Shown piece after piece: positions 1-9,882 of a DNA stretch of 64,000 nucleotides (positions are counted from its first letter, which is position 1; each line of letters begins with the position of its first letter). Source of the stretch: Pyxidicoccus xibeiensis (GTDB lineage Bacteria > Myxococcota > Myxococcia > Myxococcales > Myxococcaceae); contig NZ_JAJVKV010000007.1 in the NCBI RefSeq assembly GCF_024198175.1, forward strand, positions 310,001 to 374,000. The letters run 5' to 3'. A program made the translations under genes and the position numbers. The notes under the pieces are model-generated. The model worked only from the letters and a program-made list of their open reading frames with translations. It was not told the origin of the DNA and made no database searches.

Positions 1-45
1 GGCCCGGCCACGGCGAAGGTCGCCCCCCTGCCCTTCACCGCCTGA
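1..45 (+). CDS. 3' end of an unidentified upstream gene
   Basis: The first 45 bases read in frame 1 without a stop until TGA at 43-45, giving a short tail ending in PLPFTA. A GC-rich inverted repeat follows directly, as expected at a gene end. Too little is visible to name a family, and it could be chance open reading. Confidence 0.35.
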   Translation, partial: GPATAKVAPLPFTA

Positions 46-50
46 GACGG

Positions 51-70
51 GGCCGCCATACTGGGCGGCC
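51..70 (+). terminator. GC-rich hairpin after the partial first gene
   Basis: GGCCGCC and GGCGGCC form a perfect 7-bp stem around the loop ATACTG, six bases after the TGA. There is no T-run, so it is only a candidate transcription or processing end. Confidence 0.3.
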
Positions 71-117
71 ATGGCTCCTGACTCTTCGCGCGCCACGCCC
101 CGCCGAAGCTGCCGGAG

Positions 118-576
118 ATGTTCCAGACGCTGGCGATGGACCCGGCCCGCGACGGGCAGCCCACGCCGGGCAACTGGGAGCTGAGCTTGGAGCGCAGCGG
201 CGGCGACCATGCCTTCACGCAGCGCTTCACGCCGGACAAAGTGGCAACGGGCGCTCGTGACGGAGACGCCACGGAGCAGGCGCCACAGGAGCTGGCGAAG
301 GGGATGATGCGGGCCCTCCTGGTGAAGAACCACATCACCGTCCGCGTGCACGGGCCGAGCATCGGCGAGACGAACGGCACGGTGAACGAGCAGAAAACCA
401 CCGTGGAGTGGAAACTGCCGCTGGCGGAGCTGGTGGACGGGCCCGCCGAGGGCCGCGAGCTGCGCGCGGTGGTGCACGGCGCCGAGCCGCTGTGGCTGTG
501 GCTGGTGGTGCTGGGCGTGCCCCTTGTGGTGCTCGGGCTGGCCATCGCCGCCGCGCGGAGGCGCCGGGCCGCATAG
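118..576 (+). CDS. C-terminally membrane-anchored protein, probably N-terminally truncated
   Basis: The 152-residue product is mostly a polar beta-rich segment containing KTTVEWKLPLAEL. It ends in one hydrophobic span (LWLWLVVLGVPLVVLGLAIA) followed by an Arg-rich tail. This resembles the last half of LppM-like lipoproteins, which have an extracytoplasmic beta domain before a C-terminal membrane anchor and short basic tail. The expected signal peptide is missing. The reading frame is closed by a stop at 79-81, and the nearby ATG at 71 lies in another frame that closes quickly. A truncated or frameshifted gene is therefore more likely than an intact short one. The family call is tentative. Confidence 0.5.
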   Translation: MFQTLAMDPARDGQPTPGNWELSLERSGGDHAFTQRFTPDKVATGARDGDATEQAPQELAKGMMRALLVKNHITVRVHGPSIGETNGTVNEQKTTVEWKLPLAELVDGPAEGRELRAVVHGAEPLWLWLVVLGVPLVVLGLAIAAARRRRAA

Positions 577-594
577 GACGCAGTCGTGCGGGCC

Positions 595-608
595 TGACAT
601 GGCTGTCA
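595..608. promoter_or_regulatory. Short inverted repeat upstream of the spermidine-synthase-like gene
   Basis: TGACA and TGTCA are separated by TGGC in the gap upstream of the gene starting at 695. The size and position suit a repressor site, but nothing else supports that role. Confidence 0.2.
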
Positions 609-694
609 TGAAAGGCCGGGCGTTCCCGTCGAGCAGGCATTGATTTTCCAAGGCTCCCCCCGGTGGAACGGGCCTTGCTGCTCGGGGCACGCCC

Positions 695-2188
695 ATGAAG
701 CCCTCTTCGCTGACCTGGCTGTCCTTCATCTGCGGCGCGACGGTGATGGCCTCGGAGATGGCCGCGTCCCGGCTGGTGGCGCCCTACTTCGGGAGCAGCA
801 CCCCGGTGTGGGCGGCGCTCATCTCCCTGGTGCTGGGAGGCCTCGCGCTGGGGGCGCACCTGGGAGGCCGCGCCGCGGACCGGTGGCAGCGGATGGAGCC
901 GCTGCGGATGGCGCTCTGTGTCGCCGCGCTGCTGCTGGCGGCGCTGCCCTTCCTCGCGCGCGGGCTGCTGCCCGGAGCCACGGCGGCGGCGCTGGGCGGA
1001 CGGCCGCTGGAGGGGCTGGGCCGTGTCGTGCTGGTGGTGCTGGCGGCGCTGCCTCCGTTGCTGGTGCTGGGGGCGGTGGGGCCGTACGTGCTGCGGGTGG
1101 GGCTGGGCGGCGTGGAGTCGGCGGGCGCGTACGCGGGGCGGCTGTCCTCGGCGTCCACGGTGGGCAGCATCGCCGGGACGCTGCTGGCGGCCTTCGCCGT
1201 GCTGCCCCTGCTGGGCACCGCGCGCGCCATGGCCCTCTTCGCGGGAGTGCTGGGCGTCACGGCCGCGGCGGGCCTGGGGTGGCGCTGGCAGGTGGTGGCG
1301 GTGGGGGCCCCGGTGCTGGCGATGGTGCTGGGGCCGTATGCGCTTCCCCGTCATCCGCAGGCGGTGGAGGTGGCGGAGTCGCCCTATTCCTTCGTCCAGG
1401 CGCTGGTGGCGCCGGATGGCACGCGGCAGCTCGTCTTCGACGAGGGCTATGCCGTGCAGAGCCTCTGGAGGCCAGGGCTGCCGGTGCGCGGCGAGGTCTT
1501 CGCCCACTACCTGCTGGCGCCCGCCATGGCACAGCGGGAGCCTCGCGCGCCCCGGGTGCTGCTGCTGGGCCTGGGCGCGGGCACGAGCGCGCGCGGGCTG
1601 CGCGAGACGTACCCCGGCGTGGAGGTGGTGGGCGTGGAGCTGGACCCGGAGGTGGTGCGGCTGGGGCGCGCGCACCTCGGCCTGCCGCCGGAGGTGGAGG
1701 TGCACATCGGAGACGCGCGAGCGTTCCTCGCGAAGGACTCGCGCCGCTACGACGCCATCATCGTGGATGCGTTCCGCTTCCCCTATGTGCCCTTCCACCT
1801 GACGACGCACGAGTTCGTCGCGGCGGTGGCCGCGCACCTCGAGCCCGGCGGCGTGGCGTGCTTCAACGTGGGGCGCTACCGGAGCGAGCGCGCGGTGGTG
1901 GACGCGGTGGGCGCCACGCTGGCCTCGGTGTTCCCCGAGGTGCTGGCGGCGGACGCGCACAACCCCAGCAACACGTTGCTCTACGCCGGTGCTCCCGGAC
2001 AGACCCGGCGGCTGGCGAGGCGCACGCACAGCCTGCCTGAGTCGCTGCGGCCGCTGGCGAGGCGCGTGGCCGGCGAGCTGCGGCTGGCGCCCCCCGCCGA
2101 GGTGCTCACCGATGACCGGGCGCCGGTGGAGCTGCTCACGGACGGCATCCTCCTGCGCGCGCTGCTCAGCGGGAAGGGGCGGCTGTGA
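695..2188 (+). CDS. Fused membrane domain/spermidine synthase-like protein
   Basis: The 497-residue protein has two parts. Residues 1-230 form hydrophobic spans starting TWLSFICGATVMASEMAASR, typical of the fused MFS/spermidine synthase family. The C-terminal half is an aminopropyltransferase-like Rossmann domain with the nucleotide-binding motif LLLGLGAGTSARGL near residue 290, the acidic VVGVELDPEVV strand and IIVDAF. Family members are membrane proteins whose substrate is usually unknown; spermidine synthesis itself is not proven for this fusion. The next gene starts in its stop codon (GTGA at 2185-2188), so translation is coupled. Confidence 0.85.
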   Translation: MKPSSLTWLSFICGATVMASEMAASRLVAPYFGSSTPVWAALISLVLGGLALGAHLGGRAADRWQRMEPLRMALCVAALLLAALPFLARGLLPGATAAALGGRPLEGLGRVVLVVLAALPPLLVLGAVGPYVLRVGLGGVESAGAYAGRLSSASTVGSIAGTLLAAFAVLPLLGTARAMALFAGVLGVTAAAGLGWRWQVVAVGAPVLAMVLGPYALPRHPQAVEVAESPYSFVQALVAPDGTRQLVFDEGYAVQSLWRPGLPVRGEVFAHYLLAPAMAQREPRAPRVLLLGLGAGTSARGLRETYPGVEVVGVELDPEVVRLGRAHLGLPPEVEVHIGDARAFLAKDSRRYDAIIVDAFRFPYVPFHLTTHEFVAAVAAHLEPGGVACFNVGRYRSERAVVDAVGATLASVFPEVLAADAHNPSNTLLYAGAPGQTRRLARRTHSLPESLRPLARRVAGELRLAPPAEVLTDDRAPVELLTDGILLRALLSGKGRL

Positions 2189-2643
2189 AGCGCCTGCCCG
2201 CCATGCCGGAGTTCCTCGCGCCGCTGCCACTCGCGGCGGTGGCGCTGATGGCGGTGAACGACCGCTGGCTCAAGCCCGTCTTCCACAACGCGCTCACCGG
2301 CAAGCTGTCCGATGTCGCCATCTGCTTCTTCCTGCCCCTCTACGTCTCCGCGCTGCTGGCGCTGGTGACGCGCTGGCCCCGGGCCACCCGCGTGAAGGTG
2401 GGCGCCGTCTTCACCGCGCTCCTCTTCACCGCGCTCAAGGTGTCGCAGCCCGCGGCGGACCTCTTCTGCGAGCTGCTGCGCCCGCTGGGTGCCCCGCTGG
2501 GCCTCACCGGCTTCCGCGCCGTGGCCGACCCCACCGACCTCCTCATGCTGCCCCTCCTCGGGGCGGCGCTGCTGTACGGCCGTGCCACTCGCGTCTCGCG
2601 AGCGCCGGCCGCCTCCCCCCACCCCACCGGAGCCACCTCGTGA
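2185..2643 (+). CDS. Small integral membrane protein of unknown function
   Basis: The 152-residue protein begins at a GTG overlapping the previous TGA, with a purine-rich AAGGGG seven bases upstream. It has about three or four hydrophobic segments (for example PLPLAAVALMAVN, DVAICFFLPLYVSALLALV, LLMLPLLGAALLY). The conserved-looking stretch NALTGKLSDVAICFF lies in the first third. No catalytic motif is visible. Overlaps on both sides place it in a three-gene unit with the spermidine-synthase-like protein and the secreted protein downstream. Confidence 0.7.
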   Translation: MKRLPAMPEFLAPLPLAAVALMAVNDRWLKPVFHNALTGKLSDVAICFFLPLYVSALLALVTRWPRATRVKVGAVFTALLFTALKVSQPAADLFCELLRPLGAPLGLTGFRAVADPTDLLMLPLLGAALLYGRATRVSRAPAASPHPTGATS

Positions 2644-3105
2644 ATGTCCTGATGAAGAACCTCGCCGCCGCCGCGGTCCTGGCCACCACCGCCGTGCTGC
2701 TCGTCGCCGACTCGGCCCGCGAGTGCGCCCACGCGGCCCAGGACGTCACCTTCGACGTGAGCAACAACACGTGCGGCGCGGCGGGCACCCTGCGTGTGAG
2801 CAGCTCCGAGGATGCGTGCAGCATCACGGTGGAGGCATCGCCGGGAACCGACCTGCCTGGATTCGGCAACACCAACAGGGACGACCTCGACCTGCGCGCG
2901 GGCGGCCACTGGTACCTGCACAGCGCGGACTTCACCTTCCACGTGGGCGCGGATGGTGGCACCGTGCCGCGGGACGCGGGCGGGCAGTCCATCAGCGGCA
3001 ACCGCACCTGTGAGACGGTCGCCGAGGGCGCGGGGCTCCGGCTGCGCTGCACGGACCGGCGCGGGGACCTGTCCGGAGATGAGGTGGGCACCTGCGAGGC
3101 GCTGC

Positions 3106-3119
<14 letters not shown>
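2640..3119 (+). CDS. Secreted cysteine-containing protein of unknown function
   Basis: The 159-residue product carries a signal peptide (KNLAAAAVLATTAVLLVADS) and a mature part with several cysteines that could form disulfides. GTG at 2640 overlaps the preceding stop and has GGAG seven bases upstream. The in-frame ATG at 2652 lacks a ribosome-binding site, so GTG is preferred. The last 14 bases overlap the convergent chromate transporter gene. No family recognised. Confidence 0.65.
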
Positions 3120-4416
<1,297 letters not shown>

Positions 4417-4447
4417 CCCCCGGACCCTACCCGCCCCGGACGGTGCC

Positions 4448-4465
4448 GCTCAGCAACGACTGAGC
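4448..4465 (-). terminator. Weak hairpin in the hppD-chrA gap
   Basis: GCTCAG and CTGAGC form a 6-bp stem with loop CAACGA. It lies downstream of the hppD stop on the minus strand, beside the self-complementary GTCCTGGAGGAC. There is no T-run, so intrinsic termination is uncertain. Confidence 0.25.
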
Positions 4466-4487
4466 GACACGCGTCCTGGAGGACACG

Positions 4488-5651
4488 CTACAGCCGCCTC
4501 TCGGCCTGCTGCTGCCGCTCGATGCTCTCGAACAGCGCACGGAAGTTGCCGCCACCGAAGCCCTGGTCGCCCTTGCGCTGGATGATTTCGTAGAAGAACG
4601 GACCGGCCGACGGCTCCTTGTAGAGGCTGGCCGCGTCCTTCATGAAGATCTGCAGCAGGTAGCTGTGCTCCTTGTCCCCGTCGATGAGGACCTCGAGGTC
4701 GCGCAGCGTCTGGATGTCCTCGTCGATCTTCTTGATGCCCAGCTTCTGGATGCGCTCGGGCAGCGCGTCGTAGTACGTGCCGGGCGTGGGCATGAACTCG
4801 ATGCCGGCGCCCTGCCGCATGTCCTTCACCGCGGTGAGGATGTCCTTCACGGTGAGCGCCAGGTGCTGCACGCCGTCACCCTTGTGGTCCTCGTTGAAGA
4901 TGTTGATTTGACTCGCCTTGAAGAACGGCCGGTACGGCTCGTTGTTGGCGAACTTCACGCCGCTCTTCGGGTCCCACATCACCTCGGACTTCAGGCCGCT
5001 GCCGTGCGCCCGCTTCTCCTTGGCCGCCACGTCCTCGGTGTGGAACTCGATGTGCCAGAACTTCTCGAAGCCCATGACGTGCTCCATCCACAGGAGCATG
5101 GGCCGCATCGTCTGGAAGTTGGACGTGACGTGGTCCACCCGGCCGAAGCCGTACTTGTTCTTCCCGCCCACGGGCGTGGCGTGGCGGATGTAACCCGGGT
5201 ACAGCGCGCTGTACCCGTCGCGCTGGACGAAGCGGAACGTGGTGTCACCGAAGGGCGTGGTGATGGAGAACATCGACAGCTTGCCGCCCCGCTCGTCGTC
5301 GAAGCGCAGGATGTCGGTGATGAAGGTGGCGCCGCGCTGGTCCAGCAGGCGGAAGGCCTTCTCGGCGTCCTCCACCTCGAAGTTGAGCGTGCCCACGCCG
5401 TCCGGGTGCTTGCGCAGCCAGCGCGCCGCGCGGCCGCCCTCGCCCACCGGCTGGCTCACCATCAGGACGATGTCGCCCGCCTGGAACACCGCGGACTTCT
5501 GCCGGCCCTGCTTCTCCAGCTCCGGCGACGAGATGCCCAGCTCCGCGAAGTCCAGGCTCTTCGTGTAGAAGTTGCGGCTGCGCTCCAGGTCATGCACGTA
5601 CCAGTGGATGCTCTCGAGAGTCTTGATGCCCAGCGATTCCTGCTTGGCCAT
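4488..5651 (-). CDS. hppD: 4-hydroxyphenylpyruvate dioxygenase
   Basis: This 387-residue non-haem Fe(II) enzyme converts 4-hydroxyphenylpyruvate to homogentisate in tyrosine breakdown. It shows the two-domain vicinal-oxygen-chelate fold, and all three iron ligands are visible: H174 in RVDHVTSN, H263 in GVQHLALT and E355 in FFYEIIQRKG. The C-terminal GFGGGNFRALFESIE is diagnostic for HPPD over hydroxymandelate synthase. The start has AGGAGG seven bases upstream. It is the last gene of the fahA-maiA-hppD operon, 29 bases after maiA. Confidence 0.95.
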   Translation of the reverse strand: MAKQESLGIKTLESIHWYVHDLERSRNFYTKSLDFAELGISSPELEKQGRQKSAVFQAGDIVLMVSQPVGEGGRAARWLRKHPDGVGTLNFEVEDAEKAFRLLDQRGATFITDILRFDDERGGKLSMFSITTPFGDTTFRFVQRDGYSALYPGYIRHATPVGGKNKYGFGRVDHVTSNFQTMRPMLLWMEHVMGFEKFWHIEFHTEDVAAKEKRAHGSGLKSEVMWDPKSGVKFANNEPYRPFFKASQINIFNEDHKGDGVQHLALTVKDILTAVKDMRQGAGIEFMPTPGTYYDALPERIQKLGIKKIDEDIQTLRDLEVLIDGDKEHSYLLQIFMKDAASLYKEPSAGPFFYEIIQRKGDQGFGGGNFRALFESIERQQQAERRL

Positions 5652-5680
5652 GTCCGCGCCTCCTTGAAGTTCCGTGAGTG

Positions 5681-6340
5681 TCAGGCCGGCGCCGCGTCGG
5701 GCTGCCGGTCCGGGTGGGCCGCCTGGAAGGCGGGGAGCTCGTTACACGCCGCCTCGATGCGAAGCACCGTGGGGTAGGGCGACAGGTCTACTCCAAACCG
5801 ACGTGCCCCGAAGAGCTGGGGCACCAGGCAGATGTCCGCCAGCGACACCTCGTCGCCCACGCAATAACGCCCTGCCGTGGGCTTTACCGCCGCTTCGAAC
5901 GCCTCCAGGCCCCGGGCATTCCAGTAGGCCCCCCACACCTTGTCGTCCCCCTTCAGCTCGTTCTTGATGCGCTGCAGCACGGACAGGTTCTGCAGGGGCT
6001 GGATGCCGGAGTTCACCAGCTCCGCCAGCATGCGGCTGCGGGCCTGGAGGTAGGGGTCCGCCGGCAGCAGGGCGGGCGAGGGGAGGCAGGCCTGCAGGTA
6101 CTCCAGGATGGGGAGCGACTGGGACAGCCGGCGCAGGGTGCCGGAGTCGTCGGTCCACTCCAGGGTGGGCAGCGTGCGCATCGGGTTGACGGCGCGGTAC
6201 TCGGCCGAGTGCTGCTGCCCGCCGTCCTGGATGAGGTGCACCGGCATGTACTCGTACTTCAGGCCCTTGAGCTGCAGGCCGATGCGCACCCGCCACGAAG
6301 CGGACGAGCGCCAGTAGCTGTAGAGGCGCACGTCCTTCAT
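5681..6340 (-). CDS. maiA: Maleylacetoacetate isomerase
   Basis: This 219-residue zeta-class glutathione-transferase-like protein isomerises maleylacetoacetate to fumarylacetoacetate using glutathione. The catalytic motif SSASWRVRIGL is at residues 12-22. The thioredoxin-like domain ends with RLSQSLPILEYL, followed by the helical domain with VGDEVSLADICLVPQ. It overlaps the fahA stop by four bases (ATGA), so the two are translationally coupled and act consecutively in the same pathway. Confidence 0.93.
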   Translation of the reverse strand: MKDVRLYSYWRSSASWRVRIGLQLKGLKYEYMPVHLIQDGGQQHSAEYRAVNPMRTLPTLEWTDDSGTLRRLSQSLPILEYLQACLPSPALLPADPYLQARSRMLAELVNSGIQPLQNLSVLQRIKNELKGDDKVWGAYWNARGLEAFEAAVKPTAGRYCVGDEVSLADICLVPQLFGARRFGVDLSPYPTVLRIEAACNELPAFQAAHPDRQPDAAPA

Positions 6341-7317
6341 GACTTCTTCACCACCGTCTGGGCGATGCGGCCGAAGACGCTCTGCCCCTGCCCGTCGAGC
6401 ATCTCGATGTCGATGGTGTCGCCCGGCTTCATGAAGGGCGTCTTCGGCTTGCCCTCCTCAATCGTCTCAATCATCCGGCGCTCGGCGAGGCAGGAGATGC
6501 CTCGCGCGCGGTCCGCGTTGGACACGGTGCCACTGCCGAGGATGGTGCCGGCGGTGTAGCTGCGCGTCTTGCAGATGTGCTGGATGAGGTCGAAGAAGGA
6601 GAAGTGCATCTCCGGGCCGGCGTCGGTGTCACCCACCTGCACGCCGTTGAGGACGGACTGGAGGCGCAGGTGGATGCGGCCCTCGCGCCAGGCGGGGCCC
6701 AGCTCGTCCGGCGTCACCGCGAAGGGGCTGAAGGCGGTGGCGGGCTTGCTCTGGAAGAAGCCGAAGCCCTTGGCCAGCTCGTCGGGGATGAGGTTGCGCA
6801 GGGACACGTCGTTGGCCAGCATCAGCAGCTTGACGTGCTTCTCCGCGTCCGTGGCCTTCGTGCCCTGGGGCGTGTCGCCGAGGATGGCGACGACCTCGCC
6901 CTCGAAGTCCAGGCCCCAGGCCTCGTCCTCCAGGGGGATGTCGGCCATGGGCGGCAGGAAGTCGCCGGAGCCGCCCTGGTACACGAGCGGGTCGGTCTTC
7001 AGCGTGGGCGGCGGCTCCGCGTTGCGGGCCTTGCGCACCAGGATGACGTGGTTGAGGTAGGCGCTGCCGTCAATCCACTCGTAGGCGCGGGGCAGCGGCG
7101 AGTGCAGGCCGCGCACGTCCAGCGGGCGGCTCTGCACGGTGCCCGCCTCCAGCTGCGCGGCCAGCGCGCGGAGCTGCGGCTCCTTCGCCTCCCAGTCGTC
7201 GAGCGCGGCTTGCAGCGTCAGGGCCACGTTGGTGGCCAGCGCGTAGGCCGTGTTGTCCCGCTTGACGACGATGAGCCGGCCGTCACGGGTTCCGTCCTTG
7301 AGCGTCGCGAGCTTCAA
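6337..7317 (-). CDS. fahA: Fumarylacetoacetate hydrolase family protein
   Basis: The product is 326 residues and is predicted to cleave fumarylacetoacetate to fumarate and acetoacetate. The fold is indicated by LVMYQ-type residues (LVYQGGSGDFLPP), WGLDFEGEVVAILGD, NDVSLRNLIP, FFQSKPATAFSP and TILGSGTVSN, which include the acidic metal ligands. I chose TTG at 7317 because family members begin MKLATLKDGTRDG and this matches exactly, with GGGAG just upstream. An ATG at 7404 would add 29 low-complexity residues. It is the first gene of the operon. Confidence 0.85.
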   Translation of the reverse strand: MKLATLKDGTRDGRLIVVKRDNTAYALATNVALTLQAALDDWEAKEPQLRALAAQLEAGTVQSRPLDVRGLHSPLPRAYEWIDGSAYLNHVILVRKARNAEPPPTLKTDPLVYQGGSGDFLPPMADIPLEDEAWGLDFEGEVVAILGDTPQGTKATDAEKHVKLLMLANDVSLRNLIPDELAKGFGFFQSKPATAFSPFAVTPDELGPAWREGRIHLRLQSVLNGVQVGDTDAGPEMHFSFFDLIQHICKTRSYTAGTILGSGTVSNADRARGISCLAERRMIETIEEGKPKTPFMKPGDTIDIEMLDGQGQSVFGRIAQTVVKKS

Positions 7318-7439
7318 TCCCGGGCTCCCCGGCGGCCCATGGGGGGAAACGGCGAGGCCGCCTTCTTGGGCCCGGCTTTTCCGCCGGGGGGCCTGGGGTG
7401 TCAAGCGTGACCGTGCGGGCCGTCACGCCGACTACGGGA

Positions 7440-8024
7440 TTACCAGCAGGAAGAACGGGCCGGCAGGCGTGCGTAGAAGTTTGCGCCCGTGTTGCTGTCC
7501 CACTCGCCGTTGGCCGTCGCCGCGACGTAGAGGTCCCACGCGTTCTGGTTGCCGTACTGGTCCCAGCCGTAGAGGAAGACGTGGTTCTCCGTGGCGGAGG
7601 GCTGCTCGCACACCCACACGCCCTCCTGGCCGCCCGCGGCGAAGTGGGCGTTGCACAGCGGGGTGTTCATGTAGCGCATGCACTTGCCGCAGTTGCGCGG
7701 GCCGGCGTTCAGATAGACGTAGACGTCGTTGTTCGTGCCGGCGGTGGCCTTGAGCGTGGCGTACTGGTTGTTGAGCTTCACGAACAGGTAGATCTGGTCG
7801 GCCGGGTACTTGTTCTTCAGGTAGCCCCGGTAGGAGACCGTCAGCGTGGCGAAGCGGCCCGGCAGCTTCGTGGTGCGGCGGATGACCTCGAAGGGCGACA
7901 CCAGCTTGGAGTCCGTCACGTTGCAGACGGCGTAGTCCGGCGGATAGTCGGAGGCCTCGGCCTGGGACGTGGGCAGGAGCAGCGCGAGCGCGAGCGCCGC
8001 GACGAGCGAGTTCAAGAGCTTCAT
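7440..8024 (-). CDS. Secreted protein of unknown function
   Basis: The protein is 194 residues with a clear signal peptide (LLNSLVAALALALLLPTSQA) and a cysteine-containing mature domain rich in Tyr and Asn. It contains GPRNCGKCMRYMNTPLCNAHF and ENHVFLYGWDQYGNQNAWDLYVA. The start at 8024 begins the signal peptide; a longer open frame to 8414 is low-complexity and rejected. It stands alone, between fahA and the saccharopine-dehydrogenase-like gene. I do not recognise the family. Confidence 0.75.
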   Translation of the reverse strand: MKLLNSLVAALALALLLPTSQAEASDYPPDYAVCNVTDSKLVSPFEVIRRTTKLPGRFATLTVSYRGYLKNKYPADQIYLFVKLNNQYATLKATAGTNNDVYVYLNAGPRNCGKCMRYMNTPLCNAHFAAGGQEGVWVCEQPSATENHVFLYGWDQYGNQNAWDLYVAATANGEWDSNTGANFYARLPARSSCW

Positions 8025-8157
8025 GGAGAGTGTCCTCGTGGTGTGGCCCGGCGAGTGGCTGGGAAGCGCGGCGGACCCCGGGCGAGCGTCGCGCGACGCC
8101 TTCACCCGCGCTCTCGTACCATGCCCTCGCGATGGAAGTCCCCGCCCCCCCGGGCCG

Positions 8158-9249
8158 TCAGTCCACCACGGACGGACACCAGAGGCGGGTCTCCGGGAAC
8201 CTCGCCTCGAGCCGCCGCAGCACGCCCTCGGGTGCCATGAAGGCCTCCAGGTGACGGACACCGCCGGGCCGGTTCCCGGCGAGCAAGTCGCGGACGACCT
8301 CGGCCGCCACCTGCCCGGTGACCGCCGCCTCCTTCCGGCTCCACAGTCCGGATTCCCACACCGCGCGCTGGCCACCGGCGACCCCCTCCACCCGCGCCAT
8401 GACGGCACACGCATCCGACCCCGGGTGCACCTGCAGCAGGAGCGACGTCAGGGCACGGCGCAGCCAGGGCACTCGGAGCCACCGCGCGACCCCCAGCCGG
8501 ACGGCGAGCGCTATCAATGAGGTCATCAGCCTCGGCTCGAAGCACAGCCACGTCGACACCGTGGGGATGGACAGCGTGCGCGCCAGGGTGCGCTGGTCGG
8601 GGAAGTTGAAGCGCCAGGCACCGCGCCCGCGGGCCTCTCCGGGCAGCCGCACCCGGGTGCCCTCACCGAAGGACTGCACGCGGCGCGGCTGCCCGTCGCG
8701 GTAGACCTCGAACCCGGACGCCAGGTTGTCCAGCGTCCACCCGATGGCCGCCGCTCCATGCGCATCGCCCGCGCCCAGCAGCACGAAGAGGTCCAGCCGG
8801 TCCACCCGCTCGAACCGCGACGTAGCCCAGGCCGCCAGCAGGTTCGTCAGCCCGGGCGCCAGGCCGACACTGAGCACGGCGGTGCTGCCCGCGCTCCGGG
8901 CCAGTGCGTCGAGTCCCTCGATGGCGTCGAGTGACGCCTGCTTCGCCGTCACGTCCACGTAGTCCACCCCGGCGCGGAGGCAGCGCTCGACGAAGCCCGT
9001 CCCGCGGGGGTCCACGCACATGACGACCCCTGCGGCGCCCTGGAGTAGCGCCTCCGCGTCCCCTCCATCCACGTCGAAGCCGACGCCCCGGACTCCGTGC
9101 CTCAGCGTGGCGGCGAACGCCTCGGCCGCGACCGGATTCCGGCCCGCGACCACCACGCGCCCCGGGAAGTCGGAGGCCAGCGCGCGGGCCACCGCCTGAC
9201 CGACCTGCCCATAGCCGCCGACGATGACGATGGTCCCCTCGGTGCCCAT
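8158..9249 (-). CDS. Saccharopine dehydrogenase-like NAD(P)-binding protein
   Basis: The 363-residue product begins with a dinucleotide-binding strand-turn-helix (IVIVGGYGQVGQAVARAL) followed by VVVAGRNPVAAEAF, VVMCVDPRG and VDYVDVTAKQ. This is the pattern of the saccharopine dehydrogenase/trans-acting enoyl reductase superfamily. The substrate is unknown; lysine metabolism should not be assumed. The start at 9249 is one base after the stop of the membrane-protein gene upstream, so they form a two-gene operon divergent from a LysR regulator. An upstream GTG/ATG extension adds an unlikely Cys-rich lead. Confidence 0.8.
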   Translation of the reverse strand: MGTEGTIVIVGGYGQVGQAVARALASDFPGRVVVAGRNPVAAEAFAATLRHGVRGVGFDVDGGDAEALLQGAAGVVMCVDPRGTGFVERCLRAGVDYVDVTAKQASLDAIEGLDALARSAGSTAVLSVGLAPGLTNLLAAWATSRFERVDRLDLFVLLGAGDAHGAAAIGWTLDNLASGFEVYRDGQPRRVQSFGEGTRVRLPGEARGRGAWRFNFPDQRTLARTLSIPTVSTWLCFEPRLMTSLIALAVRLGVARWLRVPWLRRALTSLLLQVHPGSDACAVMARVEGVAGGQRAVWESGLWSRKEAAVTGQVAAEVVRDLLAGNRPGGVRHLEAFMAPEGVLRRLEARFPETRLWCPSVVD

Positions 9250-9250
9250 G

Positions 9251-9766
9251 TCACAACACCTCTGGCATGCCCGGGTGCCGGGGACGTGAGCCCGGCCGGC
9301 GCTCACGGAAGACGTGGAGGAGGAAGACAGCGGCGAGCACGGCGGGAGGCACCTGCAGCACGCCGGTCAGCTCGAAGAGGAGGTCATCCGGCAGCTCATA
9401 GGTCGGTGGAGGAAACAGCCGCTCCAGCAGCGACCTGGACGTGCCCGCGAAGAAGAGGACGTTCTTGAGCACGTGGTTGTACACGCCCTCGAAGACGCCA
9501 ATCATCCCGACGGGCATTCCGAGTGTCGTCAGCGTGAAGACGCCGAGCGCCACCAGGCTTCCGGGCCTCGCGAGCAGCAGGGCCAGCGAGCCCAGGAGCA
9601 CGACGGCGGTGACGGCGGCGACGCCCACCATGTGCAGCCGCCAGGGCGTCCGGTAGAGGGCGGCCCCGTAGGCATGGTGCACGCTCGTCAGGAGCAGCAC
9701 CGCCAGCGAGGCCGCAGTGGAGCGAACCGCCGGGCTCCAGGTCGACAGGGGCTTCATCGCACGCAT
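9251..9766 (-). CDS. Four-helix membrane protein of unknown function
   Basis: The 171-residue protein has about four hydrophobic spans, including STAASLAVLLLTSVHH, VAAVTAVVLLGSLALLL and VALGVFTLTTLGMPVGMIG. A conserved-looking loop FEGVYNHVLKNVLFFAG follows. The start at 9766 has GGAGGG eight bases upstream; open sequence further upstream runs into the divergent promoter. It is the first gene of a two-gene unit with the dehydrogenase-like protein and is probably controlled by the divergent LysR regulator. Confidence 0.75.
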   Translation of the reverse strand: MRAMKPLSTWSPAVRSTAASLAVLLLTSVHHAYGAALYRTPWRLHMVGVAAVTAVVLLGSLALLLARPGSLVALGVFTLTTLGMPVGMIGVFEGVYNHVLKNVLFFAGTSRSLLERLFPPPTYELPDDLLFELTGVLQVPPAVLAAVFLLHVFRERRPGSRPRHPGMPEVL

Positions 9767-9882
9767 CACACGTCCCTCCGAAGGAGTACGTGAGGGTTGT
9801 GCCGCGCGCTCGACTTGAGTGCGAGTGAGGTCCGGGCACATCATCTGTGCGTCCCGCGCATCAATGCCGCGCCCATGTGTCC

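Noticed and set aside
335-2230. A 631-residue minus-strand frame over the spermidine-synthase-like gene
   Set aside because: The plus-strand gene has clear membrane spans and methyltransferase-type motifs; the antisense reading is Arg/His/Gln-rich.
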